From Glaciecola sp047637355 (lineage in GTDB: Bacteria; Pseudomonadota; Gammaproteobacteria; Enterobacterales; Alteromonadaceae), in the NCBI GenBank assembly GCA_047637355.1, contig JBLIKA010000006.1:1-60223 (forward strand): DNA of 60,223 bases. Reading direction: 5' to 3'. Shown in pieces: positions 45,225 to 53,203 of the stretch (position 1 is its first letter; the number at the start of each line of letters is the position of its first letter). A program made the position numbers and the translations under genes. The notes below the pieces were generated by a model, which did no database searches, was not told where the DNA came from, and worked only from the letters and a program-made list of their open reading frames with translations.

Positions 45225-45680
45225 ATGTTAGTCACTATGTCAGATAACGATGCAAAGATCATTAGACACAAATTAACTCGACTATTGTCTCGTCGAGAGC
45301 ATAGTCAAACAGAGCTGCGTAAAAAGCTAGCGGATTTGGAGTTAGATAGAGACTTAGTTGAGGACACGATTGCGCAGTTTGCCAAAAAAGATATTCAAAG
45401 TGATGTTCGGTATGCCGAAGCTGTTGTTCGAGGGGCTTATCGAAAGGGTAAGGGGCCTGTATTTATTGAACGCACATTACACAATCATGATATTGATTTT
45501 CAGCTGGTGAGAGCACTTACAAAAGATGATAGTTTTGATTGGTTTGAGTCTTCTAAAGCAGTCAGAGTGAAACGATTTGGGGATGAGTTACCTGATGATT
45601 GGACTTATAAACAAAAGCAAATGCGCTTTTTGCAATACCGTGGTTTTACTCAAGAGCAGATTAAATACGCATTTGAGTGA
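45225..45680 (+). CDS. recX: RecX regulatory protein
   Basis: Modulator of RecA filaments. 151 aa, helical, with LTRLLSRREHSQTELRKKL, YAEAVVRGAYRKGKGPVFIE and a C-terminal MRFLQYRGFTQEQIKYAFE, all RecX-like. The start could be ATG 45225 (AGGAAG only 3 nt upstream) or ATG 45237. RecX normally follows recA; here a divergent acyltransferase gene lies upstream and recA is not in the window, though alaS and csrA still follow. Confidence 0.9.
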   Translation: MLVTMSDNDAKIIRHKLTRLLSRREHSQTELRKKLADLELDRDLVEDTIAQFAKKDIQSDVRYAEAVVRGAYRKGKGPVFIERTLHNHDIDFQLVRALTKDDSFDWFESSKAVRVKRFGDELPDDWTYKQKQMRFLQYRGFTQEQIKYAFE

Positions 45681-45957
45681 AACTTTAGGCAAATAGGGCG
45701 CTTAAGAGGCTTAACAAACTCCTCACTAACATGATATCTTCTACCTATATAAAAACAGCAACTTATATTTTGGTTTTCAATACACGTCGAGATACCAACT
45801 TTGGACATTATTTGTATATAGCTAATTATTTATAATTAACCGTTATTGGGAATCGTAACAATTATACAAATGCATAAAATGAATGCTTGAAGACACGTGA
45901 AATCAATATAAAAACTGTTTCAACATTTTTCCCACATTGAACGATTTAGGAACATTA

Positions 45958-48549
45958 ATGGTACGCTCTACAGCCGATTTACGACGCACTTTCTTTGAAT
46001 ACTTTCAACAACATCAACATCATCTCGTCTCAAGTTCATCGCTTGTTCCGCATGATGACCCCACGTTGCTGTTTACAAATGCCGGAATGAATCAGTTTAA
46101 AGACGTTTTCTTAGGTGCCGAACAACGTAACTATACCCGTGCAGTTTCATCGCAACGATGCGTTCGCGCTGGCGGTAAACATAATGATTTAGAAAACGTT
46201 GGCTACACCGCTAGGCATCATACGTTTTTTGAAATGTTAGGGAATTTTAGTTTCGGTGACTATTTTAAAGAAGATGCGATTAAATTTGCATGGCATTTCT
46301 TAACGGGTGAACTGGGCCTAGACAAAGACAAGTTGCTAGTAACGATCTATCACGAAGATGATGAAGCCTTTGATATTTGGGAACAAAAAATAGGTATTCC
46401 TGCTGAGCGTATTATTAGAATTGCGACGTCTGACAATTTTTGGTCAATGGGCGATACCGGGCCTTGTGGCCCTTGTTCTGAAATTTTTTATGATCATGGC
46501 GAGGATATTTGGGGCGGACCTCCAGGCTCACCTGAAGAAGATGGTGACCGTTTTATTGAAATTTGGAACTTAGTTTTTATGCAGTTCAATCGTCAGCAAA
46601 ATGGCGATATGTTGCCATTGCCCAAACCTTCGATCGACACTGGAATGGGATTAGAACGAATTTCGGCCATACTTCAAGGTGTGCATAGCAACTATGAAAT
46701 TGATTTATTTCAAAGCTTAATAGCAGCAGCCGCAGAAATTGTTGGTACACAAGATTTAGAAAATAAATCATTGCGCGTTATCGCCGACCACATTCGTTCA
46801 TGCAGTTTCTTAATTTGTGATGGTGTAATGCCCTCGAATGAAGGTCGTGGCTATGTGCTTCGTCGTATTATTCGTCGTGCTGTTCGTCACGGCTACAAGA
46901 TGGGCGCGGATGATATTTTCTTTTACAAGTTAGTTAAAACGCTAGTAGCGCAAATGGGAGATGCTTACCCTGAACTTAAACAGCAGCAAGCCGTTGTTGA
47001 AAAAGTACTAAGAGTAGAAGAAGAACAGTTCTCAAAAACCCTAGAACGCGGTATGGCTATATTAAATGACGCACTGGCTGAATTGTCAGGTAAGCAAGTC
47101 CCTGGCGAACTCGTATTTAAATTATACGACACCTATGGTTTTCCTGCCGATTTAACCAATGATGTTGCGCGTGAACAAGGCTTGACCATCGACGAGGCCG
47201 GATTTGAAGCGGCCATGGCACAACAAAAATCACAATCACAGTCGGCGAGTAAATTCGGTGCAGACTATGCGAATGTATTGAGTGTCGAACATAAAACTGA
47301 ATTTACCGGCTACAGCGAAGTCAGCGGTTCATCTGTTGTTCTGGATATAATCGTTGATAATGCTACCGTCGCCGAGGCGAGCAACGACGCATTAATATTA
47401 CTAAAAGCAACCCCTTTTTATGCAGAATCGGGCGGTCAGGTAGGCGATACAGGTTTAATTTCATCGAGTACCGGTAAAGCGCAAGTTGTTGATACGGTTA
47501 AATTGGGTCAAGCCTTTGCGCACAAAGTAAAAATTGAAGGTGTCATTAAAGTCGGTGACAAAGTCGAGCTTGTTGTAGACCGAGCACGACGCGATCGCAT
47601 TAAAGCGAATCACAGCGCTACGCATTTATTGCACGCGGCCTTGCGTCAACTATTGGGCGACCATGTTGCGCAGAAGGGATCTTTAGTCGATGCAGAGAAA
47701 CTACGTTTCGATTTTTCGCATTTTGAATCTATTTCTGCCCAACAGCTGACTCAAATTGAAAACCTAGTAAATACTGAAATTCGTTTGAACAATGCATTAA
47801 GCACTCGATTAATGGAACTCGATGAAGCAAAGGCGTCAGGTGCAATGGCGCTGTTTGGCGAAAAATATGATGAAAAAGTCCGCGTAGTAAAAATGGGTGC
47901 ATTTTCGACAGAGCTTTGCGGTGGCACTCATGTCTCCCGAACCGGCGATATTGGCTTATTAAAAATAACATCTGAAGGTGGTATTGCATCAGGTGTTCGT
48001 CGCATCGAAGCAACAACTGGACAAACGGCACAAGATTTCTTTAATGATGAATCTGACAAACTTCATGCTATTGCTAGTTTGCTAAAATCCGATAAAACGT
48101 CCGTTGTCGAAAAAGTGTCATCTGCTTTACAGCAAGTTAAGCAACTTGAAAAAGAGCTTAATCAACTCAAACAGTCAATGGCTGGTCAGAAAAGTAAGGA
48201 CATCATGTCTAATGTGATTGACGTGCAAGGCGTCAAGCTCCTAGTAGCCAATATGCAAGGTGTTGAAGCCACATCTCTGCGAGGAGTAATGGATGACCTT
48301 AAAAATCAACTCCAATCCGGTGTTATTGCCTTGGGCTTAGCCAGTGACGGTAAAGTTAATTTAATTGCAGGCGTAACCAAAGATCTTGTCGGGAAATTCA
48401 AAGCAGGAGACCTAGTAAATCACATGGCGAGTCAAGTTGGTGGAAAAGGTGGTGGTAGACCTGATATGGCGCAAGCCGGAGGGACCCAACCAGAAAATCT
48501 TGACCAAGCTCTGGCGTCAGTGAAAAGTTGGCTTGAGAAGAACGTTTAA
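45958..48549 (+). CDS. alaS: Alanyl-tRNA synthetase
   Basis: Charges tRNA-Ala and edits mischarged Ser/Gly. About 863 aa: class II catalytic core (FTNAGMNQFKDVFLG; SQRCVRAGGKHNDLENVGYT; HHTFFEMLGNFSFGDYF), editing domain with HSATH and CGGTHVSRTG, and a C-terminal dimerisation region (GGKGGGRPDMAQAGG). ATG 45958 matches the usual MxxSTAxxR start and follows TAGGA; an upstream in-frame TTG at 45937 is less likely. The 277-nt gap after recX shows no clear element. Confidence 0.97.
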   Translation: MVRSTADLRRTFFEYFQQHQHHLVSSSSLVPHDDPTLLFTNAGMNQFKDVFLGAEQRNYTRAVSSQRCVRAGGKHNDLENVGYTARHHTFFEMLGNFSFGDYFKEDAIKFAWHFLTGELGLDKDKLLVTIYHEDDEAFDIWEQKIGIPAERIIRIATSDNFWSMGDTGPCGPCSEIFYDHGEDIWGGPPGSPEEDGDRFIEIWNLVFMQFNRQQNGDMLPLPKPSIDTGMGLERISAILQGVHSNYEIDLFQSLIAAAAEIVGTQDLENKSLRVIADHIRSCSFLICDGVMPSNEGRGYVLRRIIRRAVRHGYKMGADDIFFYKLVKTLVAQMGDAYPELKQQQAVVEKVLRVEEEQFSKTLERGMAILNDALAELSGKQVPGELVFKLYDTYGFPADLTNDVAREQGLTIDEAGFEAAMAQQKSQSQSASKFGADYANVLSVEHKTEFTGYSEVSGSSVVLDIIVDNATVAEASNDALILLKATPFYAESGGQVGDTGLISSSTGKAQVVDTVKLGQAFAHKVKIEGVIKVGDKVELVVDRARRDRIKANHSATHLLHAALRQLLGDHVAQKGSLVDAEKLRFDFSHFESISAQQLTQIENLVNTEIRLNNALSTRLMELDEAKASGAMALFGEKYDEKVRVVKMGAFSTELCGGTHVSRTGDIGLLKITSEGGIASGVRRIEATTGQTAQDFFNDESDKLHAIASLLKSDKTSVVEKVSSALQQVKQLEKELNQLKQSMAGQKSKDIMSNVIDVQGVKLLVANMQGVEATSLRGVMDDLKNQLQSGVIALGLASDGKVNLIAGVTKDLVGKFKAGDLVNHMASQVGGKGGGRPDMAQAGGTQPENLDQALASVKSWLEKNV

Positions 48550-48763
48550 TGTGTTCAGAGAAATTTTACGAGATAAAAGAATAGGATATGTCAAAATAAT
48601 TGATAATTTGTTCGATGAACAACCAGAAAGTGTGGTTTTTTCTTGGATAAAACTAAATAATTGAAGTATATTTGAAGTAGTTGATAGTTAATATCGTACG
48701 TACATGATATCGGATCTCAGATTCAGAACTATTTACCGGATCTAAACTAAAAGGAGCTACAAC

Positions 48764-48961
48764 ATGCTTATCTTGACTAGACGCGTAGGGGAAACTTTAA
48801 TGGTAGGTGACAATGTTACTGTGACTGTTTTAGGCGTTAAAGGAAATCAAGTGCGAATTGGTGTTAATGCACCGAAGGAAGTATCAGTTCATAGGGAAGA
48901 GATTTATATGAGAATACAGGCAGAAAAGGGTAACGAAGCTGCTGTTGAAGACGAAGGTTAA
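48764..48961 (+). CDS. csrA: CsrA, carbon storage/motility regulator
   Basis: Small dimeric RNA-binding protein that represses or stabilises mRNAs by binding GGA motifs; it often affects motility and biofilm genes. 65 aa with the canonical MLILTRRVGETLMVGDNVTV, RIGVNAPKEVSVHREEIY core and the Arg at the RNA-binding site. AAAGGAG precedes the ATG. Position after alaS and before tRNA-Ser/Arg is conserved with enterics. Confidence 0.97.
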   Translation: MLILTRRVGETLMVGDNVTVTVLGVKGNQVRIGVNAPKEVSVHREEIYMRIQAEKGNEAAVEDEG

Positions 48962-49002
48962 TTTTCGTATTTTCATACAAGCCATCAAATTAATGGCGAA
49001 AG

Positions 49003-49028
49003 AAAACTCAGGTCATTCTGAGTTTTTT
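49003..49028 (+). terminator. Terminator after csrA
   Basis: Nine-bp stem AAAACTCAG/CTGAGTTTT with a 6-nt loop and a T6 run. Confidence 0.85.
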
Positions 49029-49110
49029 GCTTTTCTAGGTTGAAAATAGGGCGTGTTGGTTAAAAAACTAACAAACGATCAAAAGGGGAGAAGAAGTTGC
49101 TAAAAAAGCA

Positions 49111-49138
49111 TTGACTTATATTACTTAGATAGTAAACT
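49111..49138 (+). promoter_or_regulatory. Putative sigma-70 promoter of the tRNA cluster
   Basis: TTGACT at 49111-49116, 16 nt, TAAACT at 49133-49138, about 15 nt upstream of tRNA-Ser and just after the csrA terminator. Confidence 0.55.
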
Positions 49139-49153
49139 CCTGCCCCACATTTA

Positions 49154-49246
49154 GGAGAGGTGGCCGAGTGGCTGAAGGCGCTCCCCTGCTAAGGGAGTAT
49201 AGGGTTTGTAGCCCTATCGAGGGTTCGAATCCCTCCTTCTCCGCCA
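49154..49246 (+). tRNA. tRNA-Ser (anticodon GCT)
   Basis: 93 nt including an encoded CCA. Acceptor GGAGAGG pairs with CTTCTCC (one G-T); D-arm with GGCTGAAGGC; anticodon GCT at 49188-49190 in a 7-nt loop; the long variable arm typical of class II tRNA-Ser; T-arm GAGGGTTCGAATCCCTC. Corresponds to serV in E. coli. Confidence 0.97.
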
Positions 49247-49332
49247 TTTTATAATGGTTTAAATGTGATGTTATTAAGGTTAAAATTAAACACTTAATCG
49301 AAGTAGCTGATAGTTAGTAACAGAAATATTAT

Positions 49333-49409
49333 GCGCATGTAGCTCAGCTGGATAGAGTACCTGGCTACGAACCAGGCGGTCGGAGGTTCGAATCCTTCCA
49401 TGCGCACCA
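49333..49409 (+). tRNA. tRNA-Arg (anticodon ACG), copy 1
   Basis: 77 nt with encoded CCA. Acceptor GCGCATG/CATGCGC, anticodon stem CCTGG/CCAGG with ACG at 49367-49369, T-arm GGAGGTTCGAATCCTTCC. Reads CGN codons after adenosine-to-inosine editing. Confidence 0.97.
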
Positions 49410-49431
49410 CACATTGTAAGAAGAAAGTTTT

Positions 49432-49508
49432 GCGCATGTAGCTCAGCTGGATAGAGTACCTGGCTACGAACCAGGCGGTCGGAGGTTCGAATCCTTCCAT
49501 GCGCACCA
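49432..49508 (+). tRNA. tRNA-Arg (anticodon ACG), copy 2
   Basis: Identical in sequence to copy 1, 22 nt downstream, with ACG at 49466-49468. A tandem array parallel to argVYZQ of E. coli. Confidence 0.97.
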
Positions 49509-49529
49509 TATCAGAGCCCTTAGGGGCTT

Positions 49530-49563
49530 AAAAAAGCCTTAGTTGTTACTAGGGCTTTTTTTT
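49530..49563 (+). terminator. Terminator of the tRNA cluster
   Basis: A 14-bp stem (AAAAAAGCCTTAGT/ACTAGGGCTTTTTT, one G-T) with a TGTT loop, ending in a long T-run. Confidence 0.92.
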
Positions 49564-49903
49564 GCTTTCAAATAAGTAAATTTAGGCGGTCGTTTGCTCC
49601 TTTGTATTAGAGAGGTGGCTGTTCGTCATCCCGACCCCTCACGGAATGTGTTATGTACTATAAACATTTTCCAACATTAACAGCTAGCTTATCTATATGA
49701 TTCATATATCGGGCGTTGTTAGCAATAAGTGTGTGCGAATGTTATAAATCCGAAAATAATGAATAAAAATTGATAAATTAACAGTGTTAGTGCATAAAGT
49801 TATTATTTTTATGCATTTTTGTCCGGTAGGCCATTGTAATTTTTCGCACCTCGTGATACTTATCCACCCCAGATTTTTTGAAGTACTTTTTTAAGGTGAC
49901 ATT
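49564..49903 (+). other. Non-coding stretch upstream of oadG
   Basis: About 340 nt without a credible gene. The only structure I see is an A/T-rich hairpin at 49791-49820 (listed separately). I found no convincing -35/-10 pair, tRNA fragment or attachment-site repeat. Confidence 0.5.
49791..49820 (+). promoter_or_regulatory. Hairpin with T-run in the oadG leader region
   Basis: TGCATAAA (49791-49798) pairs with TTTATGCA (49808-49815), followed by five T, ~85 nt upstream of oadG. It resembles a weak intrinsic terminator, either the end of readthrough from the tRNAs or an attenuator for oadGAB. Confidence 0.4.
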
Positions 49904-50182
49904 ATGTCAATACAAATGACCGACCAGTTAATTGAAGCTGGCGTTTTACTCGGCGTTGGTATGTCAGTTGTCTTTGCCTTTTTGATACTTCTGATCGGTG
50001 GTATACATGCCATTGCTTGGTTTTGCCGTAAATTCCCATCAGATGTAGTAACTCCTCAGGCTTCACAAAATCGGGTCGTACAAAACAATAATAGAAAATC
50101 ACCTACGTCAGTGAGCCCTCAAGTCGCAGCAGCTATAACAGCGGCCGTGCATACACACAGACATACAACTTTAAAATCATAG
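49904..50182 (+). CDS. oadG: Oxaloacetate decarboxylase gamma subunit
   Basis: Small membrane anchor of the sodium-pumping oxaloacetate decarboxylase. 92 aa: one N-terminal helix (LLGVGMSVVFAFLILLIGGI), a following WFCRKFP and a flexible C-terminus ending in a His-containing AAVHTHRH, as in OadG, where it contributes to zinc binding. First of the oadGAB operon. Confidence 0.9.
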   Translation: MSIQMTDQLIEAGVLLGVGMSVVFAFLILLIGGIHAIAWFCRKFPSDVVTPQASQNRVVQNNNRKSPTSVSPQVAAAITAAVHTHRHTTLKS

Positions 50183-50192
50183 GGAACACATT

Positions 50193-51968
50193 ATGTCGAA
50201 TCCATTAAAGATCACCGAACTGGTCTTGCGTGATGCGCATCAGTCTTTACTCGCAACTCGCATGCGTCTGGAAGATATGCTCCCAATAGCAGCTAAATTA
50301 GATGATGTAGGGTATTGGTCAGTTGAGTCTTGGGGCGGAGCTACTTTTGACTCCTGTATTCGCTATTTGGGTGAAGACCCTTGGGAGCGCATCAGAGCAA
50401 TCAAGGCTGCAATGCCCAAAACTAAACAACAAATGTTATTACGCGGTCAGAATTTACTGGGTTACCGTCACTACGCTGACGATGTTGTTGAAAAGTTCGT
50501 TGAACGAGCTCACGCCAATGGCGTCGACGTGTTCCGTATTTTCGACGCAATGAACGATGTTCGAAACCTTGAAACAGCGGTTAAGTCGGCAATTAAAGTG
50601 GGTGCACATGCACAAGGCACGATTTCTTATACTGTGAGTCCTGTGCATAATTTAGCTTTGTGGCTAGACATGGCAAAACGCCTAGAAGACATGGGTGTGC
50701 ACTCGATTTGTATTAAAGATATGGCGGGTTTACTCAAGCCCTATGATTGTGAAGCACTTATTACCGGATTAAAAGAAACGGTTAATGTACCCATTGCCAT
50801 GCAATGTCACGCGACCACAGGTTTGAGCACAGCAACGTACCAAAAGGCAGTCGACGCTGGTATCGATATGCTGGATACCGCAGTGTCGTCAATGAGCATG
50901 ACTTATGGTCACACTGCAACGGAAACCATGGTGTCTATTGTTGAAGGTACCGCTCGCGACACAGGCCTCGATATTGAAAAACTGGCTGAGATTGCAGCTT
51001 ACTTCCGCGAAGTACGTAAGAAATATGCACAATTTGAAGGCTCTTTGAAAGGCGTAGATGCAAGAATACTCATCGCACAAGTACCAGGTGGCATGTTAAC
51101 CAACATGGAAAGCCAATTGAGAGAGCAGGGCGCAGAAGACAAATTCGATGAAGTGTTACTCGAAATACCGAGAGTGCGTGAAGACCTTGGTTTTATCCCG
51201 TTAGTCACACCCACATCACAAATAGTAGGTACTCAAGCGGTATTGAATGTATTAACCGGGGAACGTTATAAAAGTATCACCAAGGAAACTGCTGGTGTGC
51301 TTAAAGGCGAATATGGTGCCACTGCAGCTCCAGTTAACAAAGAACTACAGACACGGGTACTTGAAGGTGCACAAGCGATTACTTGCCGTCCTGCGGATGT
51401 AATTGCTCCGGAACTAGTTAAGTTAGAAGAAGAGCTTGATGTGCTGATTGAGCAAAAATCATTGCGTATTGCGAAAGATAAAGTCGATGATGTTCTAACG
51501 TACGCGTTATTTCCGCAGGTTGGCTTGAAGTTTATCGAAAATCGAGACAATCCAAGTGCATTTGAACCTGCTCCAACAGGGGAAATAGCCGTTGTTGATG
51601 CAACGAGTGCTGAACCATTAGCTGGAGACGCTGCAGCCTACAAAGTGCGTGTTGAAGGTCAGGTTTATCATGTTGAAGTTGCTGACAATGGTGAAGTAAG
51701 CCGAATATCAGCTGCATCAAGCAGCCCGGCGTCCGCTCCTGCGCAAGTCGGAGAGGGAACTGACATTGCGGCACCGTTGTCAGGTAATATCTTAAAAATT
51801 GTTGTGGCACAAGGTCAACAAGTTAACGAAGGCGACGTCATTGTTATTCTGGAAGCTATGAAAATGGAAACAGAAGTGCGAAGTGCGTTATCTGGTGTTG
51901 TTCGCCAGGTGATAGCCAAAGAAGGCGACGGCGTTCAGGCCGGTCAAACAATGATGGTTATCGGGTAG
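50193..51968 (+). CDS. oadA: Oxaloacetate decarboxylase alpha subunit
   Basis: Carboxyltransferase that moves CO2 from oxaloacetate to biotin. 591 aa: TIM-barrel with LRDAHQSLLATRMRLEDMLP, ESWGGATFDSCIRYLGEDPW and the zinc/metal motif AMQCHATTGLS; PYC/OADA conserved domain; an Ala/Pro linker; and a C-terminal biotinyl domain with biotin-lysine 557 in EAMKMET. oadB follows 4 nt after the stop. Confidence 0.96.
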   Translation: MSNPLKITELVLRDAHQSLLATRMRLEDMLPIAAKLDDVGYWSVESWGGATFDSCIRYLGEDPWERIRAIKAAMPKTKQQMLLRGQNLLGYRHYADDVVEKFVERAHANGVDVFRIFDAMNDVRNLETAVKSAIKVGAHAQGTISYTVSPVHNLALWLDMAKRLEDMGVHSICIKDMAGLLKPYDCEALITGLKETVNVPIAMQCHATTGLSTATYQKAVDAGIDMLDTAVSSMSMTYGHTATETMVSIVEGTARDTGLDIEKLAEIAAYFREVRKKYAQFEGSLKGVDARILIAQVPGGMLTNMESQLREQGAEDKFDEVLLEIPRVREDLGFIPLVTPTSQIVGTQAVLNVLTGERYKSITKETAGVLKGEYGATAAPVNKELQTRVLEGAQAITCRPADVIAPELVKLEEELDVLIEQKSLRIAKDKVDDVLTYALFPQVGLKFIENRDNPSAFEPAPTGEIAVVDATSAEPLAGDAAAYKVRVEGQVYHVEVADNGEVSRISAASSSPASAPAQVGEGTDIAAPLSGNILKIVVAQGQQVNEGDVIVILEAMKMETEVRSALSGVVRQVIAKEGDGVQAGQTMMVIG

Positions 51969-51972
51969 GCTC

Positions 51973-53103
51973 ATGGAAAAATTATTAATGCTTTGGGAAA
52001 GTACGTCAATCCCGCATTTTGAACCTGGTCAAATAGTGATGATGCTCGTTGGTTTTGGTTTGCTCTATTTAGCCATTGTACGCAAGTTTGAGCCACTTCT
52101 ATTAATACCTATAGGATTCGGTGCGTTACTCACCAACATCCCATTAGCGGGCTTTAGTGAAGCTGGTGGCTTGTTACATTATATCTATTACATTGGCGTT
52201 GATACTGGGGTGTTTCCATTGCTCATTTTTATGGGTGTTGGCGCCATGACCGATTTCAGCGCACTGATTGCTAATCCGCGTATGTTATTACTTGGGGCCG
52301 CGGCTCAATTCGGTATATTTGCAACTTTGTTTGGCGCGATCCTGTTAAATGGTTTGCCTTGGTTTGACTTTACTATGCAGGATGCATCCGCAATCGCCAT
52401 TATTGGTGGTGCTGACGGGCCGACTGCTATATTTCTGGCGTCTAAGTTAGCGCCTGAGCTATTGGGGGCTATTGCAGTAGCTGCTTACTCTTATATGGCA
52501 TTGGTTCCGATTATTCAACCGCCCATTATGAGAGCCTTAACAACGCCTGAAGAACGCAAGTTGCCTATGGCGCAACTCAGAGTCGTGTCAAAGAAAGAAA
52601 AAATTCTATTCCCTTTAGCTGTATTGCTCTTAACATTAATATTCCTGCCTGCAGCAACTCCGCTAGTCGGCATGTTCTGCTTTGGTAACTTGCTTAAAGA
52701 ATGTGGTGTAGTTGATCGCCTAAGCTACACTGCTCAAAACGAACTGATCAATATAGTGACCATATTCCTCGGGTTGGGTGTTGGCTCAAAACTCAGTGCC
52801 GACAATTTTTTGACGGCTGAAACGCTGGGTATTTTAGCATTGGGTGCGGTGGCATTCTCTATAGGTACCGCAACAGGCGTATTGATGGCTAAATTGATGA
52901 ATAAGTTTAGCAAAGATAATATCAATCCACTCATCGGTGCTGCGGGTGTTTCTGCCGTTCCAATGGCGGCGCGCGTGGTCAATAAAGTAGGGCTTGAAGC
53001 CAATCCACATAACTTCCTGCTAATGCATGCCATGGGGCCGAATGTTGCCGGCGTGCTCGGGTCTGCGGTTGCCGCGGGGATATTGTTGGCGTTGGTTGGT
53101 TAG
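51973..53103 (+). CDS. oadB: Oxaloacetate decarboxylase beta subunit, sodium pump
   Basis: Integral membrane subunit that decarboxylates carboxybiotin and exports Na+. 376 aa with about nine hydrophobic segments and the conserved GVGAMTDFSALIANPRMLLL, IIGGADGPTAIFLASKLAPE (Na+-binding Asp) and AAGVSAVPMAARVVNKVG. It completes oadGAB. No clear terminator follows. Confidence 0.96.
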   Translation: MEKLLMLWESTSIPHFEPGQIVMMLVGFGLLYLAIVRKFEPLLLIPIGFGALLTNIPLAGFSEAGGLLHYIYYIGVDTGVFPLLIFMGVGAMTDFSALIANPRMLLLGAAAQFGIFATLFGAILLNGLPWFDFTMQDASAIAIIGGADGPTAIFLASKLAPELLGAIAVAAYSYMALVPIIQPPIMRALTTPEERKLPMAQLRVVSKKEKILFPLAVLLLTLIFLPAATPLVGMFCFGNLLKECGVVDRLSYTAQNELINIVTIFLGLGVGSKLSADNFLTAETLGILALGAVAFSIGTATGVLMAKLMNKFSKDNINPLIGAAGVSAVPMAARVVNKVGLEANPHNFLLMHAMGPNVAGVLGSAVAAGILLALVG

Positions 53104-53137
53104 AGTAGTTTATTGTTTAATAGACTAATCTTGATCA

Positions 53138-53153
53138 TGGAATAGTTTTTGCA
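53138..53153 (+). promoter_or_regulatory. Candidate sigma-54 promoter upstream of the usher-like operon
   Basis: TGGAAT at 53138-53143 and a perfect TTGCA at 53149-53153 in the correct register, ~50 nt upstream of the usher-like gene. The -24 box is 4/6 to consensus, so this is weaker than the flagellar sites. Confidence 0.45.
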
Positions 53154-53203
53154 TTGCTCTCGGTTAATTCATGCGTGATAAAGAATAACTGAGGACCTAG
53201 TGT

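Noticed and set aside
49333..49508. tRNA-Arg genes as an integration site of a genomic island carrying oadGAB and the fibre locus
   Set aside because: No integrase gene and no partial tRNA copy downstream in the window; oadGAB is ordinary chromosomal metabolism.
49294..49509. 71-aa minus-strand ORF with a repeated MEGFEPPTAWFVARYS block
   Set aside because: It is the antisense of the two identical tRNA-Arg genes; the protein repeat merely reflects the tRNA duplication.
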